Below the pieces are notes generated by a model, which was given only the letters and a program-made list of their open reading frames with translations, made no database searches and was not told the origin of the DNA. The translations under genes and the position numbers were made by a program. This document shows positions 56,203 to 64,000 of a stretch of 64,000 nucleotides of DNA, one piece after another. This stretch comes from Rehmannia glutinosa. Lineage: Eukaryota > Streptophyta > Magnoliopsida > Lamiales > Orobanchaceae. The DNA is taken from assembly GCA_016081115.2 (NCBI GenBank), contig CM071931.1, forward strand, positions 25,272,317 through 25,336,316, read 5' to 3'. Position 1 is the first letter of the stretch. Each line of letters opens with the position of its first letter.

Positions 56203-57529
56203 ATGAATTTCAATATTGATGGTTCATCGTCTTCATTTCTAATGATGAGGATATGTATAAGAATGAGCTTGAGGCCATCAATGCAGAAGAAGAAATCACA
56301 ACTCGTATTGTGGCAAGAAACAACAACATCCTCGCTCAATTACTCAACCATCAAGAGTCTGAAACTAATCATAGAGGCTCAATTCCAGGACATGTAGTAG
56401 TGAACCGTGATCGAGAAATTGCTGATCGTAATTTGTTCAATGATTATTTTGCTGAAAATCCAAGATATGATGAAGCGACATTTCGTAGACGATTTCGTAT
56501 GTCTCGAAGTTTATTCCTTCGTATTGCAGGCGCTGTGAGAAATCATGACAACTATTTCTTACAGAGAAGGGATGCAACCGGAAGACTCGGATTATCACTT
56601 TTTCAAAAAGTAAATGTACCAGCATTACGAATGCTTGCATATGCTCTACCAGCAGATGCAACTGATGAGTATATCAAAATTGGCGAGTCTACTTCAATTG
56701 AGTGTGTGAAACGATTTTGTCGTGATGTTATTGAGGTTTTTGGAGAGCAATATCTAAGATATCCTACACCCAATGATATTGCTAGGCTACTACATGTTGG
56801 TAAAGAACGTGGATTTCCGGGGATGTTGGGTAGTTTAGATTGTATGCATTGGCGATGGAAAAATTGTCCAACTGCATGGGCAGGACAATATGCTGGTCGA
56901 AGTGGAAGCCCAACCATTGTTCTGGAAGTTGTAGCTGATTATGATCTTTGGATATGGCATGCACACTTCGGAATGCCCGGATCAAATAATGACATTAATG
57001 TTTTGGAGGCATCTCATCTATTTTCTAATCTCGCTAAAGGTATCGCTCCTCCCGCAAACTTCGTAATTCAAGGAAAAGAATATAACATGGGTTATTATCT
57101 AGCTGATAGTATTTACCCAAAATGGTCAACTCTTGTGCAAACTATCCATGATCCACGTGGTCCCAAAAAAAATATTTCGCAATGAAACAAGAATCATGCA
57201 GAAAAGACGTAGAACGTGCATTTGGAGTTTTACAATCACGATTTGCAATTGTGGCTGCACCAGCACGTTTTTGGAGAAAAAAAGATTTACATGATATAAT
57301 GACTGCATGTATAATAATGCACAACATGATCATCGAGGATGAACGCAATATTGATGCACCAATTCAAGATGCGATGGAAGCACCAACTCCGGATGTAGAG
57401 ATGGTGGTGGATGACAATATCCGATTTGAAGAGTTTCTAGCTCGACATAAACGAATCAAGGATAAGGAAGCCCATATTGCACTTCGAAATGCATTAATTG
57501 ATCATTTATGGGAGGAATATACCAATTAG
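56203..57529 (+). CDS. PIF/Harbinger DDE transposase (two single-base frameshifts)
   Basis: The transposase cuts and reinserts the element. The likely start is the ATG at 56203 (MNFNIDGSSSSF); one base seems missing near 56238, after which NDEDMYKNELEAINAEEEIT continues. Landmarks: FRMSRSLFLRIAGAV (N-terminal helix-turn-helix-like part), first Asp in GFPGMLGSLDCMHWRWKNCP, second Asp in HAHFGMPGSNNDINVL, and the catalytic Glu in KDVERAFGVLQSRFAIVAAP. It ends at 57529 with ALIDHLWEEYTN. A second frameshift lies in a run of eight A at 57164-57171, where nine would keep the frame (GPKKKYFAMKQ). Everything else is open and all three catalytic residues are present. Length about 440 residues, normal for the family. 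Recently active or damaged only by base-calling errors. Confidence 0.9.
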
Positions 57530-57921
57530 GAGAACTAAATAACCATCACATTATAATTTAGTTGTTTATTATGATTGTATTAGTAATTAGACTTTTTAAT
57601 TTAATCTACCTGAATGCCATATTTTAGTCCTTCACTTAAATCTTGCTATTAATTAATTAATTTTTAGTGCGTACTATTTAATAAAGTATATATTAAATAT
57701 AATAATAAAGTATATATTAAATATAATAATAAAGTCATGGAATATATAATTGATTTTTAATAAAATGATTTTTTTGTATTGAAATAATAAGGAATATTCA
57801 AGGAATATTCTTTTTAGTGCAAAATTTGAAGTAAAATGGTTGGAGATGGGTTTTAAGTTTGGTTAGAAGCTGACTATTTTAGTCAAAAGTTGCACTAAAA
57901 ATAAATTTGTTGGAGATGGCT

Positions 57922-58411
57922 GTACGAAAATAAATTTATATGGGATTTAAAGTAGGTAGTCTGGGTTAGCCCCGACCTAAGGTAGATCAGCTTATGGGTT
58001 ATGACTCACTTCGATTTTCTATATTGAACCTCACAGTATAAAATTCATATAGATTTCTTAATATCATCCGTAAATTTGTATTGCATTTTTATAGAGAAAA
58101 GAATTTTATAATATGATTTTGTCATCGTCAAGTAAAATTCAAATCCATACTGTTCGAAATTGGAATGGGTATGAAATATTTTTGAGTTTAGTTCGTCGTA
58201 CTCAAATTGAACTCGTCCCATGCTTATATGTTTTTTTTTTCTATTTAATATATTTATATATATGGAAAATGTATATGACATGTAAAATATAAATATATAC
58301 TTTTATATATTGAAATATGCTTTTAAAATTTAAAAACAAACCTATCAAATCCAATTTATCAAAATGGAAAATAGAGTCCGAATCGATAATGTCTTAACAA
58401 AACGAAACTTG
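57922..58411. other. AT-rich spacer
   Basis: Nothing recognisable between the Harbinger element and the second TRIM. Confidence 0.4.
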
Positions 58412-58416
58412 AGTAT

Positions 58417-59111
58417 TGTTGAAATATATCACTTATGAGTCGTCTCACATTGACTAATTAGAGGAAGATAACATCGTTTATAAGCCAAGTGAGCTACTCA
58501 TATATTTTAGGATGAAACCGTAATTAGTGGGCTTGAGTTCTCACTCTCGTATTGGGTACGCTTCATGTGTGAGACTGTACTAAATCCCCCCTAATTTAAC
58601 AAAGGGTTTGAGCTCTCCTATCGTATTGTGTACAATTCATGTATGAGACAGTACCAACTACCCCCAGAATTTAACATGGTATTAGAGCCAAGTTCATGCT
58701 CGGCCAGGGTGAGGCATCATCGATATGATGGATGGCCGTACCAAGTCCCCCCGAATTTATCATGGTATCACAGTCAGATTCATGCTCCATGGTTTTAATA
58801 TGCTATTAGAGCAGGTTCATACTCAGCCCCGGTGGGGCATCATCGATATGATAGAACACAGAGGATCCTGTGAATATAATATAATTAATGGCTGACAAGT
58901 GAGGAGAATGTGTTGAAATATGTCATTTGTGAGTTGTTCCACATTAATTAATTGAATAAAAATAGGCTTATTTATAAGCCAAGTGAGCTACTCGTCTACT
59001 CCTCCTATCACCAATTAGTTTTAGGATAGAAGCTCACCTGGTGGGTTTAACTCTCCATCTCGTATAGAGTACGCATCATGTGTGCGACCTTAACAAGTCC
59101 CCGATTTAACA
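58417..59111 (+). mobile_element. Second TRIM of the same family, internally expanded (TSD AGTAT)
   Basis: It starts TGTTGAAATATATCAC (58417), ends CCGATTTAACA (59111), and is flanked by AGTAT at 58412-58416 and 59112-59116. LTRs are 58417-58601 and 58911-59111. The interior differs from the 121-bp interior of the first TRIM: the LTR end plus PBS module (AATTTAACATGGTATTAGAG) occurs at 58669-58690, again as AATTTATCATGGTATCACAG near 58755-58773, and a third PBS-like GCTATTAGAGCAGGTTCA follows near 58802. Older and more diverged than the copy at 9256. Confidence 0.85.
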
Positions 59112-59116
59112 AGTAT

Positions 59117-59407
59117 TTCAAATATCCTATTCCCAACTCTTTTTATTACTCTAAGTTTGCTGGGGTCCACAGCCTCAGGTGCACTGGGCTCCACTGACCC
59201 GACCCATATACGGTGTACCCGCTGAAGCTACACGTTTTCTCATACATGTAAAGTTAAATTAATGGGAACAATCAATATTCGACTTACCATAAACACCCCC
59301 ACCTACAGAAGAAAAGCCCCAAAAAGATCATTTCCTCACAACAACTACTGAAAAATTCAATCGAGAGTTCGAATAACAATACAATAACAGGAGAAAAAAT
59401 CAGTGAT
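59117..59407 (+). promoter_or_regulatory. Upstream region of the small Cys-rich gene
   Basis: The sequence between the TRIM and the start codon at 59408 lacks a clear TATA box. A C-rich, then A-rich leader (59290-59405, CACCCCCACCTAC and CAACAACTACTG) fits a plant 5'UTR. A GGGCTCCACTGACCCGACCC block lies near 59186. No firm element is called. Confidence 0.35.
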
Positions 59408-59731
59408 ATGGCGTCTGGTGCAGCTGGAGACGGATTTCTCCGGGGTTTCTTCGAAGGCTGCATTTCCGGCGGCGATGGCATCCAGCGCCGCCCCTACCAC
59501 AAAAACTGCGGCTGCGCTCTCCACAAATCACGCGGCCATTGCTCTCACTCGTCGCGATATAACAACGTCTCCTACCCCATCCGACGATCGTGGAGCGAAG
59601 GCTGCCTGGCGGTGATCGGCCACTCCTCGCCGTCTTCCTCCTCCGCCTCCCCTGCGGCGGCGCCGGCGGGGATGAAGCGGACGCCCACGCAATTGGTGCT
59701 GTGCAAAGAGACGGACGGGGAGGAAGGGTGA
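59408..59731 (+). CDS. Small Cys/His-rich plant protein, function unknown
   Basis: A GC-rich single-exon frame of 107 codons in AT-rich surroundings, with good leader context (CAGTGATATGGCG) and typical dicot-nuclear Ala/Ser/Gly start. The core holds FLRGFFEGCISGGDGIQRRP, then YHKNCGCALHKSRGHCSH with closely spaced Cys/His (CxC..H..C..H), then SYPIRRSWSEGCLAV. The rest is a Ser/Ala/Pro-rich linker (SSPSSSSASPAAAPA) and a tail LVLCKETDGEEG. I recall similar short uncharacterised plant proteins with an R.YHKNCGCALHKS.G.C.H core, but know no function. The Cys/His cluster could bind zinc; no signal peptide or membrane helix is seen. It is not part of any neighbouring transposon. The overlapping frame at 59403-59615 is a shadow. 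Confidence 0.8.
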   Translation: MASGAAGDGFLRGFFEGCISGGDGIQRRPYHKNCGCALHKSRGHCSHSSRYNNVSYPIRRSWSEGCLAVIGHSSPSSSSASPAAAPAGMKRTPTQLVLCKETDGEEG

Positions 59732-60454
59732 TTCACCTTAAGGTGTGAATTTTTTAGGGCTAATTTATTTTTTGGTTTTTTTTTTCATAAATATTGGATG
59801 GATGTGTCTAGTTTTTAATTATTGTAAAAATAATTAGTTAATGAAATTGTTTGGTTATTTGTTTTTCATTTTTTCCCTTTTTTTTTTCCTGATACATGCA
59901 GTATGGGACAGAGTAAATGTTGTTATTTGTATTCAGTGTCAGGTCTGTCACTGTGCATGTATTTTATTTAATAACTGTTTTTTTCTGACCTTATAATAGC
60001 ATAATATAAAATGAATCGACTCTTAAATTCATGTTTTTTCTTCTCAATTTTGTTCATTAAGTATTAATTAATTTCTTAACAGAGTTATATATTAAATAAT
60101 AATATAACGGATTCTACCTAATTTCATAGAATCTAATATCTGATTTATATATCAATGAGGCTCTAAAAATATCTATTGGTATAAATTTTTTGTAATATAT
60201 TGAGACGAAAGATGGCCAAAATTTAAATTTTAGGAATAGATGGATATTAAAATTTATGGGAAGTCATTCAACATTGGCATATTAAATATTTGAATATTTT
60301 ATGATTTAAGATATAAAATTTGAGGTTATAATAATTAATAAATGTAGAAGTGATGAATTGAGTCCAGTTCTCCATTAGCTCCGCCTGATATTTATAGTTT
60401 TGTGCAATTAAAATTCAAATTGCTGCAAAATAGTGTGTGTGTGTATGTGTCTAC

Positions 60455-60620
60455 TTTTTTTTTGTTAATCAAATAATTTCTTTCTTTATTAGAAGAAACA
60501 TACAACTAATTACAATGATCAAAAAAACAGCCGCAAGCCCTAGACACACGTACCAAAGATGATCTCATTTTTGTCACGTATCGGGGATAGCGTAACAAAA
60601 TATCAAATATGGGACAAGTT
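60455..60620 (-). mobile_element. Possible LINE 3' end
   Basis: Read on the minus strand the sequence goes ATCATTGTAATTAGTTGTAT.., CTAATAAAGAAAGAAATTAT.., then GATTAACAAAAAAAAA. This is the poly(A) signal plus A-tail ending usual for plant L1-type LINE 3' ends. Only about 150 bp are present; target duplication not found. Confidence 0.4.
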
Positions 60621-61469
60621 TATTAACTAAAAAAAAAGTCATGTATTGAGGACAAATTTATTTAAATTAAAATCAATGAAAATTACTTTCCCAATCCTCC
60701 TAAGAGAAAGATGGTTTTTTTTTTTCTTGTAATAAAAGCTATTAATATGCTCAATACATTGATTTTGCATTTAATATTTCGTCTTCTATTTTAATATTGT
60801 CAAAATAGTGACTAATATTACAAAGTCCACAAGATTTACCTCAACTAAGGAATAGGTGGGACTGAATTATTTACTGTTGTACTAATGGAGAAAAATGCAA
60901 AAATGGTCACGTTAATTGATTACATTTTAATGAAAATTATATGACAAAATTCACAAAACCCACATCGACTAAGTAAATATATAACCGAATTATTCAATAT
61001 TCTATAATGAAGTATAAGATAGAAAAGTAGGGATGGATTCATTGTGGTTGTGGACAAAAAGTGGCACTTTTTTGTTTGAGTGTAATGTAACTATCAATAA
61101 TTACTATTTTAGTAATCAATTAAAAGAACCCATCAACAATAAAATAATTAATTGTTATATAAGTACACCATTGCGGAATAAAAAGTTCGTAATATGAAAA
61201 AAACATTACATTTTTAGATTGTTTGGGATTCCATTTTAAAAGAATTTTTTAGATATTCAATTTTATTTATAATAACTATATGTTTGATAATTTCAAATGG
61301 ACTTGTCTTTTTTTAAGTTTCTTTTTCTTGCTCTTGATATGTATTGATCAATCACATAACAATACCTCACCAACTTTTATTTAAAAAAAATCATATGAAA
61401 GTGCATCTTATAAAATAGATTTTATATCAAAGGTCCTCATAAATATAAACTTTATAATATTGAAGACTC

Positions 61470-61521
61470 AACTTTGCCGTTAAATTCCTCAAAAAAAAAA
61501 AAAAAACTTTGCCGTTAAATT
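61470..61521. repeat. Poly(A) insert flanked by 17-bp direct repeats
   Basis: AACTTTGCCGTTAAATT is present exactly at 61470-61486 and 61505-61521, with CCTC and a run of A between them. This is the footprint of a retroposed transcript reduced almost to its tail. Confidence 0.75.
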
Positions 61522-61810
61522 AGTTGCAAGTAATATGGAAAGAACGCATTAGCAAGAACATGGGGATGCAGCCACCAATCTTTTGCATATGCAAGTCACG
61601 TGGTCGGTCCCTCAGGTCGTTCTCCGATGCCAAATGAACTAATCAGTTTGGAAAAACTTAAATAATTTAATAACACAATAAATCAATAAATAATATTGTT
61701 TCTCTTAGTTCAAATTTGGCAGGTTATGATCATAAACCGAACTGTCGTTACTTGTTTGTCAGGAGATATTTGTGGGCCAAAAGCAGCCAAATATAGTGAG
61801 AATATAGTAC

Positions 61811-62281
61811 TGTTTGAATAAACTTTAGTGAATTGCATCACTTTAATCCATGAGCATTCATATTGAATTATCAAAAATCAAAGATTAGATTGTAGAAGCG
61901 TACCTGAATCTATAACAGTTGAATTCTGGGATCTGGCCTTCTAGATCTACACGTCTCGAAGCTTTTCAAAGAACCATTTAGTTTTCTCCAAAGTTTCTTT
62001 CTGATGATAGGATAGCAGAATAGAATTTCGTAGACGTGTGACCTAGAGACCATAACCCTTATATAACCATGTTATATTGGGTATCCTATTTTAGCCCATC
62101 ATTAACATAGAAATAACCCATTAAGTCTCTACACATTAAAGGCCCACACCCTATTAGATACATCAAAGCCCAAGTCCTTAAACTTTATTTGATCACTTAT
62201 AAAATGGGCTTAATTTTAATTGACAGTCCACAATGCATAATTATTTCACATATAAGCCCAATGTTGGATTATGATCTAACA
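61811..62281 (-). mobile_element. 3' LTR of a minus-strand copia element
   Basis: Read on the minus strand it starts TGTTAGATCATAATCCAACA (62281) and ends AGTTTATTCAAACA (61811), 471 bp. Just before it lies the polypurine tract AAGTGGGAGAT (62292-62282). It contains a TATA-like TATATAAGGG near 62060 (minus reading) and no CG island. The bases AGTAC at 61806-61810 would be one TSD copy; the other lies beyond the window. Confidence 0.8.
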
Positions 62282-62299
62282 ATCTCCCACTTGGGCTAT

Positions 62300-64000
62300 A
62301 TGTGTAACCTTATAATTATGTATTGTAAAAATAACCATATGAGCTCAATTTTGCTGTCATAACCAAATGTATCTGTAACCAATCCGGTCCATTAAACGTG
62401 CCAACATAGGATCAAAGCGGCCTTCGTTACATTTATCGTAACTCAACCCATCAATGGTCACACATGTCAATACAATTACAGACATGGATCATGATGTGGA
62501 TGTGTAGCATGGAAATTTCATGAAATGTGATCTTAACATGTCTGTTTCCAACTGGTCCATCTTACCTTAGTGAGATTAAACCATATGCCGTAATCAAAGT
62601 GTGAATATCTTGAAACTTTATCTGCAGAGTAAAACCTTAATATATCCTTAAACTGAAGTGACTGAAAATGTGTCTACATTAAAAGAACATTATAATTCTA
62701 AACTCCCACTACAACTGAATATTCTTTAAAAAACTGTATATCCTGAACTGATTTGACACCCATATGAACAACAAGTTCATGAAACCTTTTTGGGTGACAA
62801 TTCCTTAGTAAATGGATTCGCAATTATGGAGTTTGTACTGGTATGTTCTATAGACACCTGTCCACTTTGACTTATTTCTTTAACAATAGAAACTTGATCT
62901 ATTTATCTTTAGTCTTCATCGAGTTCCTATTGTTTGGAATATAGCGTTGCCGACTCAATATCACAAACTCAGTGGTATTCTAATACCATATACATACGCA
63001 ACCCCGTGACAAACTTTCGCAACTATAATCCATGACTTGGATGTCCCGTAACACGCTATGAATTTTGCTACCATGATAGAAGAATCTATATAGTAGACTG
63101 TTTAGAACTCTTCCACAACTAGCAAAAATGCATAGGCCAACTTAGATATCATATTATCTTGACATGCAATAAAATCAGAGTCGGTATACCAAATGATCTC
63201 AAACTGATCCGACCTCTGATATGTGAGCATGTAATCTATTTCTTTATCCATAAGTACCTTAGACTTGTTTGGCTGCTTTTCAATTGTCTATATTCCTGAT
63301 GTACTCATATATCTGCCAAAGATGTACGCAATATCCAACTGCGTACATACCTAAGCATACATCAGACTCCTTACTGCTGAAGCATAAGGAATCTTTGGCA
63401 TTTCATTTTTCTCAAAATCATTCTACGGGCACCAATTAAGACTAAACTTGTCTCCCTTAGCCATAGGGTCTTGATTTGGTTTACAATCATGCATGCCATT
63501 TGAAGGACCTTTTCGATATAGCTCTTTTGTGATAATCCAGAGTACTATGAGAATAATCTCATTGTATTTATATCCTAACACAAAAGAGACATCACCAAAA
63601 TCTTTCATTTCAAGATTCTTAATCAGAAATCTCTTGGTGTTGTGCAATAAGCCTATGTCGTTGATGCCAAGCAAAATGTCATCGACATACAAAACCAGAA
63701 ATATATATATGCTCCCACATAACCTATGATATATTCAATCATCAACCAAATTCATCTCAAAACCAAACGAGATGATCATTTGATGAGACTTTAAATACCA
63801 TTGTCTAGATGCTTGCTTGAGTTTATAGATGGATTTCTTAAGTTTGCAAACCATATCCTTTGAGTCTTCCGACACAAAGTTTTCTCGTTGCACCATATAA
63901 TTTGCCTCATCATTGTCACCATTGAGAAAAACGTCTTTACATCCATCTAATGTAACTCAAGATCAAAGTGTGCCACCAATGCCATTATAATCCTGAAAGA
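62300..64000 (-). pseudogene. Copia reverse transcriptase and RNase H, decayed, runs off the window
   Basis: On the minus strand from 64000 downward: RIIMALVAHFDLELH, a stop, MDVKTFFLNGDNDEANYMVQ (first catalytic Asp region), VCKLKKSIYKLKQASRQWYL, ISFGFEMNLVDD, and from 63692 MYVDDILLGINDIGLLHNTK (the YVDD active-site box, intact) with MKDFGDVSFVLGYK. RNase H text follows: MPKIPYASAVRSLMYA, IDYMLTYQRSDQFEIIWYTD with SDFIACQ (catalytic Asp region), and VAKFIACYGTSK. Several stops and frameshifts make it inactive. Integrase, protease, gag and the 5' LTR must lie to the right of the window. It is a different copia lineage from the SIRE-like pair. Confidence 0.85.

Larger units (their letters stand above)
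54361..57921. mobile_element. PIF/Harbinger element with both genes
   Basis: Short TIRs GGCCATCTCCAA (54362) and, inverted, AGCCATCTCCAA (57921) enclose a Myb-like gene on the minus strand and a DDE transposase on the plus strand, transcribed divergently. This is the standard two-gene make-up of PIF/Harbinger elements. A 3-bp TSD is not certain (TTA on the left). Non-autonomous relatives would share the CATCTCCAA ends. Confidence 0.8.
59732..61805. other. AT-rich spacer with minor retrotransposition traces
   Basis: No gene is seen. A GT run lies at 60437-60448. Two traces are listed separately: a LINE-like 3' tail near 60455-60620 and a poly(A) insert at 61487-61504. Confidence 0.4.

Noticed and set aside
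1..64000. Organellar DNA or endogenous pararetrovirus insertions
   Set aside because: No plastid or mitochondrial gene text and no pararetroviral movement or coat-type domain was recognised; all reverse transcriptase remnants read as copia and the only integrase scrap as gypsy.

Overview
The window reads as nuclear DNA of a flowering plant, a eudicot and probably an asterid of the Lamiales type. Evidence for a plant: introns with GT..AG borders, AT-rich spacers, plant transposon lineages of every major class, and two ordinary plant genes. The Lamiales hint comes only from recall of similar retroelement proteins predicted in that order. No bacterial, organellar, tRNA, rRNA or CRISPR feature was found.

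Only two loci look like host genes. One is a transmembrane-9 superfamily (TM9SF/EMP70) gene at 14.45-16.8 kb, with a TATA box, a CT-rich leader, a likely 5'UTR intron and one coding exon. Its reading frame is broken by nine small indels confined to about 500 bp, which looks more like base-calling error than decay. The other is a short GC-rich gene at 59.41-59.73 kb for a 107-residue Cys/His-rich protein of unknown function.

The rest is nested transposons, many dated relative to each other by target-site duplications (TSDs) readable in the sequence. 0-4.7 kb: decayed coding, a CACTA end, a Ty3/gypsy integrase scrap and small DNA elements. 4.7-13.2 kb: a minus-strand LTR retroelement whose long non-pol ORF is interrupted by a solo LTR (TSD GTATT), two related hAT elements (8-bp TSDs) and, inside the first hAT, a complete TRIM (TSD TGTTT). 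13.6-14.1 kb: a GTTCG-rich inverted-repeat element. 17.4-18.0 kb: a Mutator-type MITE with a 9-bp TSD. 20.7-22.3 kb: a gypsy-like LTR. 22.4-24.6 kb: a CT/GA-armed repeat holding a solo LTR (TSD CTTCT).

25.3-33.07 kb: Helitron parts, namely a nine-exon RPA70-like gene, a PIF1-type helicase and a 3' hairpin with CTAG, split by a copia-type LTR. 33.27-46.26 kb: a three-level nest, copia (TSD GATTT) inside a MULE (9-bp TSD, about 80-bp TIRs) inside a hAT element. The MULE carries FAR1/SWIM and antisense Ulp1-protease genes. 47.15-52.6 kb: a second copy of the same pol-deficient copia family, itself inside an older LTR. 54.07-54.25 kb: a MITE with 11-bp flanking repeats. 54.36-57.92 kb: a PIF/Harbinger element with a Myb-like gene and a DDE transposase, separated by five 77-bp tandem repeats. 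58.4-59.1 kb: a second TRIM. 61.8-64.0 kb: the 3' end of a minus-strand copia element running off the window.

The most unusual pattern spans elements. Four unrelated LTR families each carry a CG-rich block of short palindromes just upstream of the LTR TATA box, and in one family this block diverges much faster than the rest of the LTR.
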